Positions 10,927 to 19,867 of a stretch of DNA of 47,166 bases are shown here, in pieces (position 1 is the first letter of the stretch; each line of letters begins with the position of its first letter). The notes beneath the pieces are model-generated. The model did no database searches and was not told the origin of the DNA. It saw only the letters and a list, made by a program, of their open reading frames with translations. Source of the DNA: Desulfoprunum benzoelyticum (GTDB taxonomy: Bacteria; Desulfobacterota; Desulfobulbia; Desulfobulbales; Desulfocapsaceae); contig NZ_JACHEO010000025.1 of NCBI RefSeq assembly GCF_014201505.1, forward strand, positions 1 to 47,166, written 5' to 3'. Both the position numbers and the translations under genes were made by a program.

Positions 10927-11583
10927 ATGGCGAGCGAATCGCACAGCTTTTCCAGTCCTGCTCCCCAGGCCCTTACCGCCTTGGCTGTAGCATGTTTTAT
11001 CTTCTTCGGACTCCTGACCGGTAAGATAGGTCAAGATAGTCGTTTAGCTGTAGCTTGCTGGCTTTTTGGCGGATTTATCTGTCAATTTGTTGCAGGTATC
11101 ATGGAACTGAAGGACAAGAATCATACTGGTGGTAATGTGATGTTGCTTTTCAGCAGTTTTTTTATGCTGGTAACGGCCCTTATCAGTATGGCCGAATTTA
11201 TCTGCCATGTAAATGAAATCCATTTTGCAATGGCCAGTGACCCATATGGTTGGCTGGTGCTGGCCATTGCTTTAACTTTGTTCACCCCGGCCTATCTGGT
11301 AGGTTCTCCTGTTTTCTTTGTCGCGTTGTTATTCGCGGATGCTACGCTTTGGTTTTTAGTTGCCCTGAAATTCCAGGCCGTTCTTCCACCTCCCACTGCT
11401 GCACTTGGTGCGGCATACTGCGTTCTCATAGTCGGCTTGCTTGGGCTTTATCTCGCGACGGCTAATATGTTGAATACGGCCTTTCAGCAGACGATATTAC
11501 CGGTTGGAAAACCGTTGGTAGTGGTTGGAAAAAACGGAGCGCTCGGGGCTCATGCGAGGCTTTCCGAAGAAACCGTATCATAA
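10927..11583 (+). CDS. GPR1/FUN34/YaaH (AceTr) family carboxylate transporter
   Basis: 218 residues with six hydrophobic segments (starting near residues 16, 42, 70, 106, 133 and 158). The family's start is recognisable in modified form: SPAPQALTALAVACFIFFGL then LLTGK, where canonical members have NPxPxGL. The LFGGFICQFVAGIMELKDKN stretch also matches. It would move acetate or another short monocarboxylate across the inner membrane, usually with protons. ATG 10927 follows AAGGAG. A paralogue with a canonical NPLPAGL motif lies at 24957-25556. The altered motif here may change selectivity. It is probably co-induced with the ligase at 9280, although the 153-nt gap leaves room for its own promoter. 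Confidence 0.85.
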   Translation: MASESHSFSSPAPQALTALAVACFIFFGLLTGKIGQDSRLAVACWLFGGFICQFVAGIMELKDKNHTGGNVMLLFSSFFMLVTALISMAEFICHVNEIHFAMASDPYGWLVLAIALTLFTPAYLVGSPVFFVALLFADATLWFLVALKFQAVLPPPTAALGAAYCVLIVGLLGLYLATANMLNTAFQQTILPVGKPLVVVGKNGALGAHARLSEETVS

Positions 11584-11609
11584 AGCAAGCATAGGTATAA
11601 TATTATCTC

Positions 11610-11657
11610 TTGAGTTCAGAGTTTCAGTCCTTGTCTTTTGATAACTGAAGCACTCAA
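11610..11657. terminator. possible stem-loop after the transporter gene
   Basis: TTGAGT (11610-11615) pairs with ACTCAA (11652-11657), and an inner TTCAG pairs with CTGAA. No T-run follows, so termination is uncertain. The remainder of the gap to 11846 shows no gene I can support; a short open frame there has no recognisable motif. Confidence 0.25.
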
Positions 11658-11846
11658 AGCCCCAGCAGGGCGGGTGATCATGGATGGAACTCGGAGTGCA
11701 ACCGGCCAGGCTGGTGGTGACGTTTTTTTCGCAACCGGTCTGGTCTCTGATCTTTGGCGACACGCTCATCTTCCGCACCTCGAAAAAGGCGCCCGGGAGC
11801 GGAGTTTATCATCAACGCGGTCTATTTTTAACACAAGGAGAGGACG

Positions 11847-13154
11847 ATGAAGTTTTCTATCCAAAAGTCTTACAAGGTGATGGCGCTGACCCCCGCGATC
11901 TTGGGACTCGGCGTACTCGCCATGGGTTCTCCGGCACAAGCCGATGAAGTCTCCGAGTTAAAAGCGCAATTGAAGGTCCTGCAACAGAGGATCGAAGCTC
12001 TGGAAAAACGTCCGGTTGAGACCAAGGTCGTGGCTGCCACCGGCGAGATGGCTGCTCCGGCCAAACCGGCGCAGAAGGGATATTTTGTCATTCCCGGCAC
12101 CGAGACCAGCCTCAAGATCGGCGGCTACGCCAAACTCGACGCCATCTACAACGATAAAAGCGTTGCGGATAACAGCGCCGGGGATCAACTCTTCCTGGCA
12201 TATACGATTCCGCTGGATAAAGACAATCCCAATGATGACCAGACCGTGCTGCACGCCCGCCAGACCCGCTTTAACGTGGGTACGACTACGGATACTACCT
12301 ACGGCAAACTGAACACCTTTTTCGAAGGGGACTTTTTTGGCACTGGCACGAGTGCCAATACTGCTGATTTTCGGGTCCGCCATGCCTTTGGAGAGCTGGG
12401 GAGACTCCTGGCCGGTCAGACCTGGTCCACCTTTCAAATCGTGGATGCCGTACCCGACACCCTCGACTTCGGCGGCCCGGCTGCCTCGACCTTCATGCGT
12501 CAAGGTCAGATCCGCTGGACCGAGCCCTTTGCCTGGGGCTCTGTGCAGTTCGCGGTTGAAGATCCAAGCGCTACACTGGATAATTCCGCCGAAACAGATG
12601 ACGACCATGTCGCCGACATGATCGCCCGCGTGAATTGTAAATCCGACTATGGCTCCTATTCCGTAGCAGTCATGGCCAGAGAATTAAGCGCTGACGACGG
12701 TGCCGCCGTCGATGACTCCACCTGGGGCGGTGCCGTGGCTCTTGGTGGCAAGATCCCCACCTTCGGCAAGGATGACCTGCGTTTCCAGCTCCACTACGGC
12801 AATGCCCTGGGCCGTTATATGGCCACGAAGTTTAAAGACGCGGCATTCAATACAACTACAGGAGAACTTGAGACCTTCGATCAGTTCGGCGGTTTTCTCG
12901 CCTATCGCCATTTCTGGTTCGACAATCTCCGTTCCAACCTGGTCTACTCCTATGCTGCAGCCGACAATGATTTGTCGGTTGTCGCCGATACTGTCAACAA
13001 GGAATTCCAGTCCGTTCATGCCAACCTTATCTGGAGCCCGGTTCCCTCTGTTGATCTCGGTATCGAGTATCTGCATGGCTACCGTGAAATTGAAAGCGGC
13101 GATGAAGGCGAGCTCAACCGTATTCAGGTCAGTGCCACCTATAATTTCTTTTAA
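11847..13154 (+). CDS. DcaP-like outer-membrane porin
   Basis: 435 residues. A signal peptide is clear (MKFSIQKSYKVMALTPAIL... with cleavage near SPAQA-DE). A short coiled coil follows (EVSELKAQLKVLQQRIEALEKR), typical of the trimerising N-terminus of DcaP-type porins. Then comes a beta-barrel region beginning IPGTETSLKIGGYAKLDAIY and ending in alternating hydrophobic strands with a terminal Phe (ATYNFF), the outer-membrane insertion signal. DcaP homologues admit dicarboxylates and other small anions; here it probably feeds carboxylates to the ligases nearby. ATG 11847 follows AAGGAGAGG. A strong terminator closes the gene. The GC level is higher than in the kinase region. Family assignment is confident, substrate is not. 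Confidence 0.9.
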   Translation: MKFSIQKSYKVMALTPAILGLGVLAMGSPAQADEVSELKAQLKVLQQRIEALEKRPVETKVVAATGEMAAPAKPAQKGYFVIPGTETSLKIGGYAKLDAIYNDKSVADNSAGDQLFLAYTIPLDKDNPNDDQTVLHARQTRFNVGTTTDTTYGKLNTFFEGDFFGTGTSANTADFRVRHAFGELGRLLAGQTWSTFQIVDAVPDTLDFGGPAASTFMRQGQIRWTEPFAWGSVQFAVEDPSATLDNSAETDDDHVADMIARVNCKSDYGSYSVAVMARELSADDGAAVDDSTWGGAVALGGKIPTFGKDDLRFQLHYGNALGRYMATKFKDAAFNTTTGELETFDQFGGFLAYRHFWFDNLRSNLVYSYAAADNDLSVVADTVNKEFQSVHANLIWSPVPSVDLGIEYLHGYREIESGDEGELNRIQVSATYNFF

Positions 13155-13185
13155 ACGGGACGCACAGACCAGCGCCTGAGCCTTG

Positions 13186-13231
13186 AGCACGACTGGAGCG
13201 GGATAATCCGCTCCAGTCGTGCTTTTTTTTT
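13186..13231 (+). terminator. rho-independent terminator of the porin gene
   Basis: AGCACGACTGGAGCGG pairs perfectly with CCGCTCCAGTCGTGCT across a short GATAAT loop and is followed directly by nine T residues. It lies 32 nt after the porin stop. One of the clearest terminators in the window. Confidence 0.95.
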
Positions 13232-13243
13232 GGTCACAGGATA

Positions 13244-13452
13244 TTGACTCAATTTTTCGCTCCAAAAGTCTTCGTCGTCGACATGGAAGGATGCCGTATT
13301 CATGTCATGGAAGATCAGATCGACCTCCAGAACAGATCGGCGGTATTGAAAAACACCGCCTTTTCAACTTCATCGATGCCGGCGTTGAGCAGTTTCATCG
13401 CTTTATACATCGGCGCACCGGTTTCTGTCGGTTTTCCGTCTGTACATCGCAA
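13244..13452 (-). pseudogene. remnant of an IS1634-type transposase
   Basis: On the minus strand two adjoining frames give APMYKAMKLLNAGIDEVEKA, then VFFNTADLF, and, after a shift, VDLIFHDMNTASFHVDDED. This resembles the stretch around the first catalytic Asp of IS1634-family DDE transposases (typical form: LEVDLIFFDTTS.YFE..EED). The N-terminus and everything after this point are missing, and a stop interrupts the join. It is a small dead fragment between the porin terminator and the IclR promoter. Identification is from memory of the family pattern and should be treated as probable only. Confidence 0.5.
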
Positions 13453-13489
13453 TCTCCTGTTTTCTAAGCTAAATCTGTGAGGGATTTTT

Positions 13490-13546
13490 CAGGGTTAGGG
13501 CCAACTTGAGACAGGCTGTATGTCATGTGGAAAAAATTGAAATGTT
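13490..13546. repeat. 57-nt dispersed repeat, copy 1
   Basis: Aligns without gaps to 29180-29236 with about 39 of 57 positions identical. The core CAACTTgAGaCAGGCTGtAT is the best-conserved part. It sits just beyond the transposase remnant, so it may be what is left of an insertion-sequence end. Confidence 0.45.
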
Positions 13547-13549
13547 CTC

Positions 13550-13578
13550 TTGACACTCAGATTATGCTTTGATACATT
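13550..13578 (+). promoter_or_regulatory. sigma-70 promoter of the IclR gene
   Basis: TTGACA (13550-13555), 17-nt spacer, TACATT (13573-13578). It is the best sigma-70-like promoter noticed in the window. It fires toward the IclR regulator, leaving a leader of about 250 nt. Confidence 0.6.
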
Positions 13579-13593
13579 TATCACATAGAGATA

Positions 13594-13625
13594 ATACAAT
13601 ATCACAATATGATAATTGATTGTAT
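13594..13625. promoter_or_regulatory. AT-rich inverted repeat, candidate IclR operator
   Basis: ATACAAT (13594-13600) and ATTGTAT (13619-13625) are perfect inverted arms around an 18-nt spacer that holds a smaller dyad, ATCA-N5-TGAT. It lies just downstream of the TACATT -10 element, where a bound repressor would block transcription. IclR proteins commonly repress themselves; the assignment is inference from position. Confidence 0.45.
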
Positions 13626-13835
13626 CTTGTACGGGTTGTCTTTTGAATCAGAAACTTGCCAGATTGGCAAGCGATAGTTTGGAAAATAGTCTGTTTTTTC
13701 GGCAGGAAACAAAATAGTCAGATTGTGGGATGCGTCTGTCCATCTGTTTCATGGCGTACGACAACTTTGTCTGAAATATTGTGTACTTCTTATCAGAAAC
13801 AACGTTTGCTCCTAGGGAAATCAGGGAGATATATC

Positions 13836-14624
13836 TTGGCTAAATCTTTTGGCAGTTTAGAAAAAGCGATTGATATTCTCAGTCTCTTCGAATCAGAACA
13901 CCTTGAACTCTCTGCTCAGGAGATTGCCGATAGACTTTCCATACCATTAAGCACAACATATAAATATTTGCAGGTTTTCAAAAACAAACAGCTTCTTTCC
14001 AAAAATGACCAGACAAATCAGTTTTTTCTCGGTCTGACGATCCTTAAACTCGGGCTTCTGGCCGCCAAGAAAACTCCGGTAATGGAAGTTGCAGCTCCTT
14101 ATCTGAAATTATTGGCCGATCGTTCTCTAGAGACAGCGATTCTCGTCGTGGGAGAAGGTCCACATGCAATTTGTGCCGATATTATAGAAAGCCCGAGGGC
14201 AGTCAAATTCATGACCGCCAAAGGCTATACCATGCCGCTGTACGCGGGTGCTCCTGGAAAGGTGCTGCTGGCCTTCAAAGACAACTCTTTCATTGACCAG
14301 TTAATTGCGACTACAGGGCTTGCCAGACTCAACAAAAACACGATTATCGATAGTGAAAAGTTGAAAAGAGAGTTGGCCGATATTCGAAGACTGGGATACA
14401 GCGAAAGTGATTCCGAGTTTGAATCTGATGTATGCTCTGTTGCCGCTCCTATTTTTGATTACAAAGGGCAGGTCATTGCCTCCATTTCAGTGGCAGGTCC
14501 TGCGGAACGAATTTTTCGAGAGAATAAAGAGAGATTGATCGATCTGGTAAAGGAAAGCGCCAATATGATTTCCTCGGAATTGGGATGTAGAAAAACGCAG
14601 GAGAAGAAGGAGGCATATTCCTGA
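13836..14624 (+). CDS. IclR-family transcriptional regulator
   Basis: 262 residues from TTG 13836, which has AGGGAG 7 nt upstream and places the family's first helix (SFGSLEKAIDILSLFE) at the N-terminus. The frame stays open to 13656, but the extra 60 residues are unlike the family. The winged HTH covers about 8-65 (LSAQEIADRLSIPLSTTYKYLQ), and the effector-binding domain about 80-250 (GAPGKVLLAF, then VCSVAAPIFDYKGQVIASIS). It most likely controls the iorAB cluster that begins 212 nt downstream and itself. The ligand is probably an aromatic or 2-oxo acid. The gap 14625-14836 shows no clear repeat of the 13594 dyad. Confidence 0.92.
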   Translation: MAKSFGSLEKAIDILSLFESEHLELSAQEIADRLSIPLSTTYKYLQVFKNKQLLSKNDQTNQFFLGLTILKLGLLAAKKTPVMEVAAPYLKLLADRSLETAILVVGEGPHAICADIIESPRAVKFMTAKGYTMPLYAGAPGKVLLAFKDNSFIDQLIATTGLARLNKNTIIDSEKLKRELADIRRLGYSESDSEFESDVCSVAAPIFDYKGQVIASISVAGPAERIFRENKERLIDLVKESANMISSELGCRKTQEKKEAYS

Positions 14625-14836
14625 TATGTTTATCCCGCTTTCGACAGTTGAAATACATCTGGATTTTCAGGAAAGCAAGAGCGAGATGGTGCAAACCGAC
14701 CGCTCTATGGCGTTCACCCTTACTGCGGAAAGATCTTAGAACGGGCGATGTATACAGGTTGTGATCAAGGTATTTCCGGACCATTACAAGTTCAGGACTA
14801 CCGGATAATCTATATTCCAACTACCAAGGGATGATC

Positions 14837-16687
14837 ATGCACAAATTACTTTCAGATCAGCGTGACAAGAAGATGCTCCTTTTAGGCAACGAAGCGATTG
14901 CAAGGGGCGCAATCGAAGCTGGACTTGCGATTGGGGCGACATATCCTGGCACCCCATCGTCGGAAATCTCGGCTGCTCTATTCGAGATATCTCATCAGAG
15001 TGATCTTTACTTCGAGTACAGCACCAACGAAAAAGTGGCCCTCGAGGTGGCGGCAGCGGCAGCGAATTGCGGTCTGCGCAGTATGGCGATCATGAAGCAC
15101 GTGGGGTTGAATGTCGCTGCCGATGCATTGATGACCCTTGCCTATGTCGGTGTCAAAGGCGGAATGGTCATTCTGTCGGCTGATGATCCATTCATGTTCT
15201 CCAGCCAGAACGAGCAGGACAACAGGTACTATGGAAAGCTTTCGGGGCTGCCGGTCCTTGAACCGTCGTCGGTCGATGAAGCCAAGGAAATGATCAAATA
15301 CGCCTTCGAACTTTCCGAAAAACTCCAGGAGCCGGTACTGTTCAGGACCACAACCCGAATTAACCACTCGAGCGGAATCGTTACTCTTGGAGATATAGCT
15401 CCGGTGAATAGCAGCGGCGATTTTGTCAAAGACCCGTTCAGCTATGTTACCGTACCGGCTGTTTCAAGAAACCTCCATGTAAAGCTTCTGAAGCACTGGG
15501 ATGAAGCGAAGAGCATTTCAGAAAACTCTCCGTATAACTTAATCGAAGGGGACGGTCCCTGTGGAATCGTCTGCAATGGCATCAGTTACAATTATGTCTC
15601 GGATGCCGTGAAGGATCTCGGGTGCGAGGAGAAAGTCAAAATCTTGAAAATAGGGTTTTCCAATCCTATGCCTGAATCAACGGTGAAAAACTTCCTCAAA
15701 GGCTGTGAGAAGGTGCTGGTCGTGGAGGAAGGAGAGCCCTATATGGAGGAGACGGTCAAGGCGTTTGCCCAGGAGGAAGGATCGACCATCCCCATCAAGG
15801 GAAAAAGCCCATCACACTTCTCCAGATTGTATGAATATAGTCCGGCCTTGGTAAGGAAGGTTATTGCAGAGTATCTTGACCTTGCCTATCAACCACCTGC
15901 CATTCCCGACATGTCCGATGTCCCGGAAATTCCGCAGCGGCCGCCCAACCTGTGTGCGGGCTGCTCGCATCGGGCTACCTTCTACATCGCCAAACAGGCC
16001 GCCGCTGGAATGGAGACTATCATTCCAACCGATATCGGCTGCTACACGCTGGGGTTGCTTCCTCCCATGTCGATGGCCGACTTTGTCATCTGCATGGGGT
16101 CATCGGTAACTACCTCGTGCGGATTTTCGAAGGCAACCAACAAGAAAGTCATTTCCTTTATCGGCGACTCGACCTTTTTCCATAGCGGCATACCCGGGCT
16201 GATCAACGCGGTTTTCAACAACCACAATTTCACCCTCTTTATTCTGGATAACGGAACGACAGCCATGACCGGCCATCAACCCAATCCGGGAGTGGACATG
16301 ACCCTGCTCAACCAGACGGGTTTCGGTCGTGTCGACATCGAGGATGTCGTACGGGCTGTGGGTGTGAAAGAAGTGACCGTCATCCAGCCGTTCAAATTGA
16401 AAAAGAGCATCGAAGCGGTCAAAAAGGCATTTGAATTCAAGGGGGTATCGGTCGTCATCTCCAGGGAAATGTGTACGTTGTACGCCAAGAGTCTGAAACT
16501 TCAGAAGGGCAAACGATATCGGGTCAGCGACAAGTGTAAGAATCATCGTGATTGTATCAATCAATTGGGGTGCCCGGCCTTTTTCCTGAATGAGGGAAGG
16601 GTTCAGATCAATCCTGCGCAGTGTACAGGCTGTGCGGTATGCGTACAAGTTTGTCCTGAAAATGCAATCCTGCCAATAAAAGAATAA
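14837..16687 (+). CDS. iorA: indolepyruvate:ferredoxin oxidoreductase, alpha subunit
   Basis: 616 residues. It begins near the pyrimidine-domain signature GAIEAGLAIGATYPGTPSSE and continues with YFEYSTNEKVALEVAAAAA. The thiamine-diphosphate domain has PPNLCAGCSHRATFY and IGDSTFFHSGIPGLINAVFN, then NGTTAMTGHQPNPG. The C-terminal ferredoxin-like part has Cys clusters (CKNHRDCINQLGCPAF and CTGCAVCVQVCPENAI) for [4Fe-4S] centres. With IorB it oxidatively decarboxylates arylpyruvates to arylacetyl-CoA, reducing ferredoxin, and can run in reverse in anaerobes. ATG 14837 is preferred over ATG 14831 because AAGGG then lies 6 nt upstream. It is the first enzyme gene after the IclR regulator. Confidence 0.95.
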   Translation: MHKLLSDQRDKKMLLLGNEAIARGAIEAGLAIGATYPGTPSSEISAALFEISHQSDLYFEYSTNEKVALEVAAAAANCGLRSMAIMKHVGLNVAADALMTLAYVGVKGGMVILSADDPFMFSSQNEQDNRYYGKLSGLPVLEPSSVDEAKEMIKYAFELSEKLQEPVLFRTTTRINHSSGIVTLGDIAPVNSSGDFVKDPFSYVTVPAVSRNLHVKLLKHWDEAKSISENSPYNLIEGDGPCGIVCNGISYNYVSDAVKDLGCEEKVKILKIGFSNPMPESTVKNFLKGCEKVLVVEEGEPYMEETVKAFAQEEGSTIPIKGKSPSHFSRLYEYSPALVRKVIAEYLDLAYQPPAIPDMSDVPEIPQRPPNLCAGCSHRATFYIAKQAAAGMETIIPTDIGCYTLGLLPPMSMADFVICMGSSVTTSCGFSKATNKKVISFIGDSTFFHSGIPGLINAVFNNHNFTLFILDNGTTAMTGHQPNPGVDMTLLNQTGFGRVDIEDVVRAVGVKEVTVIQPFKLKKSIEAVKKAFEFKGVSVVISREMCTLYAKSLKLQKGKRYRVSDKCKNHRDCINQLGCPAFFLNEGRVQINPAQCTGCAVCVQVCPENAILPIKE

Positions 16688-16702
16688 CCAGCCGGAGTCG
16701 AG

Positions 16703-17302
16703 ATGAACACAACACGAGTAATCTTAGTAGCCGTGGGGGGACAAGGGAATCTTCTGGCATCGAGTGTATTGGGCGAAGCCGCACTCCTTTCACAGATTCC
16801 CGTTCGGATGAGTGAAATACACGGTATGGCCCAGCGAGGAGGAGTTGTGGAATCGGCGATGGTGTTTGGAGATGCCAAAAGCCCTGTAATTTCGGATGGT
16901 GAGGCCGATGTGTTAGTGGGGTTTGAGCCCTCGGAGACGCTTCGGGCATTGAAAAAATGCAATAACCAAACTGTGGTGATCACCAACCTCGAGCCGTTGC
17001 CGCCATTCACCGTTGCGATCGGAAAAGGCGTATATCCCGACCTGAATGAATTACAGAACTTGATTCGCGCCAAGACCGCCAGACTGATTTCCATCGACGC
17101 TGTCAGGTTGGCGCGGGAAGCCGGTAACGAGCTCGCCGTAAACATGGTTTTATTGGGAGCATTGATTCAAACCGAAAAACTTCCTGTCAAGGCGGAAACC
17201 GTCAAGGAAGTTATTCGAACCAAGACGAAACAGGCATTTGTCGAGTCGAATATTAAGGCTTTTGAACTGGGATTTTCTGCAGCACAGCAGAAAAATAAAT
17301 AA
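16703..17302 (+). CDS. iorB: indolepyruvate:ferredoxin oxidoreductase, beta subunit
   Basis: 199 residues, the usual length of the gamma-type (CoA-binding) subunit. It starts with VILVAVGGQGNLLASSVLGE and has SEIHGMAQRGGVVESAMVFG and DVLVGFEPSETLRAL, all family signatures. It begins 15 nt after iorA and has GGAG just upstream of ATG 16703, so the two are co-translated. It forms the heterodimer with IorA that converts arylpyruvates (phenyl-, hydroxyphenyl-, indolepyruvate) to the arylacetyl-CoA thioesters with reduced ferredoxin. Confidence 0.95.
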   Translation: MNTTRVILVAVGGQGNLLASSVLGEAALLSQIPVRMSEIHGMAQRGGVVESAMVFGDAKSPVISDGEADVLVGFEPSETLRALKKCNNQTVVITNLEPLPPFTVAIGKGVYPDLNELQNLIRAKTARLISIDAVRLAREAGNELAVNMVLLGALIQTEKLPVKAETVKEVIRTKTKQAFVESNIKAFELGFSAAQQKNK

Positions 17303-17489
17303 CCATTATCCGGTAAATTCTTTGAAAGCATCTTTCAAAGAGCTGATCGGCAATCTGTCTCCGTAGAAAACGGCAAAAACTGGACGGCTGTCAAAGCTGT
17401 CCAGGGCGTAAAGGTAATCAAAGAACAAAGGTCCCTCTTGGATTTCTTGGAAAGGGATGAACATGAGGCCTTTTAAAAAGGAGGTCATA

Positions 17490-17933
17490 ATGAAGCTGAA
17501 GCAAATTGTTTTGTCTATAGAGAATGCGCCTGAGAGATTATACGAGGTGACCAACGCTCTGGGCGAGGCAGGGATCAACCTGAGAGCGCTCAATCTGGTG
17601 GATACCGGAGAATTTGGGCAACTGAGACTGCTCGTCTCCGATGTCGCCACTGCGCGACGCCTTCTCATGGAGATGCAGATGCCCGCATTCATTACGGAGG
17701 TAGTTGCAGCGGAAATTCCGGATGCCCCAAAAAGCCTCGCCGATCTGTTGAGGTTGCTGAAGGACACAGGGGTCTACCCCAGTAACATGTATGCGTTTCA
17801 TGGAACATCACCTGGTAAGGCCGTCATGATTTTTCGGTTCAGTGATAACGATAAGGCGATTGAGATCTTGCAGCAACAAGGCGTGACGCTTCTTGATGCC
17901 AAGGCTTTTGGAATATTGGAAAGTGGCAAATAA
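17490..17933 (+). CDS. tandem ACT-domain protein
   Basis: 147 residues holding two ACT modules: about 3-65 (IVLSIENAPERLYEVTNALG, EAGINLRALNL) and about 72-140 (MYAFHGTSPGKAVMIFRF, then AIEILQQQGVTLLD). ATG 17490 follows AAAGGAGG; the open frame 33 nt upstream lacks a ribosome site. ACT pairs bind amino acids or related ligands and often act as sensors. Such small proteins commonly accompany iorAB in anaerobes that ferment or oxidise aromatic amino acids; the association is from general knowledge, the role here is unknown. It is separated from iorB by 187 nt with no recognised signal. Confidence 0.9.
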   Translation: MKLKQIVLSIENAPERLYEVTNALGEAGINLRALNLVDTGEFGQLRLLVSDVATARRLLMEMQMPAFITEVVAAEIPDAPKSLADLLRLLKDTGVYPSNMYAFHGTSPGKAVMIFRFSDNDKAIEILQQQGVTLLDAKAFGILESGK

Positions 17934-17982
17934 ACACTGAAAAGCGGAAGCAACGACAATCAGATAAAGAAGGGAGAAGGTG

Positions 17983-18942
17983 ATGACAAATAAAAATCCT
18001 GACTTTAGGCCAAAAAGGTTTGCGATCATCGGCGCCGGGCCTGTGGGATGTATCGTTGGCGCATTCCTCTCAAGAGGCGGCTATGACGTAACAATCTGTG
18101 ATGTTGTCCCCGAGTTGGTTGATCCAGCCGCAACGACAGGTATTACCATCGAAGGTGCGGAACAGGTATTCCAGAAGGTTGCCCGTACCTGTCACTCCAT
18201 TGACGATTTGGCGCAATACAATCCTGATGTGATTTTCATCACTGTAAAAGCGAATGCATTGCCGCTGATCGTCTCGGCCATTGAAGAATTTTACAAAGAT
18301 GGCACCTACATTATCAGTTGGCAGAATGGCATCGATACGGAACTCGAGGTTTCAAAAGTACTTGGCAACAAACCGGTAATGCGAGGCGTAGTCAACTGGG
18401 GATGCGGCCTGAAAGGTCCCTGTCATGTTGTCATGCCGTTTCATCACCCACCCCACTATCTGCAGGAGCTTGCGGCTGAATCCTCCGGTGCGGCAGTGAC
18501 CATCGCGAGGATATTGACTGAATGTGGACTGCCGACCGAACACACGGATAGGATCATACCAATGGTCTGGCAGAAGTCCGTGATGAACGCATGCATGAAT
18601 TCCGTATGTGCCGTAACCGGGCTGACCATGGCGCAAGCCACAACCGACCCTATTATTTTCAGGCTTGTAGACGCTCTGATGAAGGAATGTATACAAGTCG
18701 CACGGGGCAACGATATCCTCTTAGGCTGGGACTATTACCCGAAAGCCGTTGAATACTTGAAAACGGCGGGAAATCATAAGCCATCAATGCTGATGGATAT
18801 AGAAAACAAGCGGCGCACGGAGATAGACTTTATGAACGGAAAGTTCATTGAATACGGCATCCGTGCTGGGATAGAAACGCCTTACAACAACACACTTCAA
18901 TCCTTGGTCAAAGGGCTCGAATCCACGATGCGGAGCCGATAA
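17983..18942 (+). CDS. ketopantoate reductase (PanE/ApbA)-family oxidoreductase
   Basis: 319 residues. The N-terminal Rossmann fold begins FAIIGAGPVGCIVGAFLSRG with GxGxxG and a following Asp-rich strand (VTICDVVPELVD). The helical C-terminal domain carries the family's catalytic-Lys segment, WQKSVMNACMNSVCAVTG. Family members reduce a 2-oxo acid to a 2-hydroxy acid with NADPH. In this cluster, between iorAB and a 2-hydroxyacyl-CoA dehydratase-type pair, reduction or formation of an aryl- or alkyl-2-hydroxy acid fits better than pantothenate synthesis. ATG 17983 is chosen over GTG 17980, with GGGAGAAGG upstream. The N-terminus has a short basic extension. Substrate is inference. Confidence 0.85.
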   Translation: MTNKNPDFRPKRFAIIGAGPVGCIVGAFLSRGGYDVTICDVVPELVDPAATTGITIEGAEQVFQKVARTCHSIDDLAQYNPDVIFITVKANALPLIVSAIEEFYKDGTYIISWQNGIDTELEVSKVLGNKPVMRGVVNWGCGLKGPCHVVMPFHHPPHYLQELAAESSGAAVTIARILTECGLPTEHTDRIIPMVWQKSVMNACMNSVCAVTGLTMAQATTDPIIFRLVDALMKECIQVARGNDILLGWDYYPKAVEYLKTAGNHKPSMLMDIENKRRTEIDFMNGKFIEYGIRAGIETPYNNTLQSLVKGLESTMRSR

Positions 18943-19060
18943 CCAATGATGTTGCGGCCGATCTGAAAGGGGCCTCATGACGCTCTCGATTGGCGGATGA
19001 TTTTCGCCGGATAGCACAACTGTATTGGCAGAAAAAACGATAAAGAAGAGCTGAGAGTAC

Positions 19061-19855
19061 ATGAATCATTGTTATGTCGGAGTTGATATCGGCGCCTCCC
19101 GAACGAAAGTAGCGGTTCTCGATCTGAAGAAGAACCTTGTTGGATATAACGTCAGGCGATCCGGTATTGATTTTTCAAAAACGGCGGAAGAATGCCTTCA
19201 AGCATCCCTCAAGATGGCAGGTCGCACAAAGGCCGATACAGCCGGAGTCGTGTCAACGGGATATGGTCGAAAAAATGTCCTTTTTGCCCAGGAGACCAAG
19301 AGCGAAATAGCCTGCCACGGCAAGGGCTCCTATTTCTACTTTCCCCTGGCCATCACGATCATCGATATCGGGGGACAGGATAACAAGATTATCAAGCTGG
19401 ATGAGGCAGGACGACGAACCGGGTTCAAAATGAACCGTAAATGTGCGGCTGGGACCGGCGGCTTCCTGGAAGAAATGGCCTTTCGCCTGGAGGTGCCATT
19501 GGATGAAATGAGCTCCCTGGCCAGCCGGTCAACGAATATGGTGAAACTGGGCAGCTTTTGTACGGTTTTCTCTGCCACGGAGGTCCTGGAGAATATTCGG
19601 AGTGGGAAAAGACTCGAGGATATCGTCAAAGGCGTTTTCTTTTCGATGATCCAGAGAGTTCTGGAGATGGATTCCCTTACTGAAAACGTCGTCATGACCG
19701 GAGGGGTGGTGGAAAACAACCCATATATCGTAACCATGACCGAGGAACTGATCGGCCGAAAAATCCTGGTCTCCAAACATCCTCAATTGGCAGGTGCGAT
19801 TGGGGCTGCACTGTATGCCATCGATTTATTCCCTTTAAAATCGGAAGAACTATAG
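19061..19855 (+). CDS. ATP-dependent activator of a 2-hydroxyacyl-CoA dehydratase-type enzyme (BcrA/BadF/HgdC family)
   Basis: 264 residues, matching HgdC-type activators. ASKHA-fold signatures are visible: YVGVDIGASRTKVAVLD, IDIGGQDNKII, and GAIGAALYA. Cys128 (NRKCAAGTGGFLE) and Cys167 (GSFCTVFSATEV) are the two ligands that let a homodimer hold one bridging [4Fe-4S] cluster. The protein hydrolyses ATP to push one low-potential electron into its partner. It begins 118 nt after the reductase-like gene and ends 12 nt before the partner at 19868. It cannot by itself tell whether the partner is a dehydratase, an aryl-CoA reductase or a double-cubane protein. Confidence 0.93.
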   Translation: MNHCYVGVDIGASRTKVAVLDLKKNLVGYNVRRSGIDFSKTAEECLQASLKMAGRTKADTAGVVSTGYGRKNVLFAQETKSEIACHGKGSYFYFPLAITIIDIGGQDNKIIKLDEAGRRTGFKMNRKCAAGTGGFLEEMAFRLEVPLDEMSSLASRSTNMVKLGSFCTVFSATEVLENIRSGKRLEDIVKGVFFSMIQRVLEMDSLTENVVMTGGVVENNPYIVTMTEELIGRKILVSKHPQLAGAIGAALYAIDLFPLKSEEL

Positions 19856-19867
19856 AAAGGGCACAAT

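Noticed and set aside
11638..11850. Short open frame between the transporter and the porin
   Set aside because: It runs into the porin start, has no ribosome site and no recognisable motif.
13656..13835. N-terminal extension of 60 residues on the IclR protein
   Set aside because: The sequence is unlike the family, Cys- and Trp-rich, and a TTG with a proper ribosome site sits exactly before the conserved first helix.
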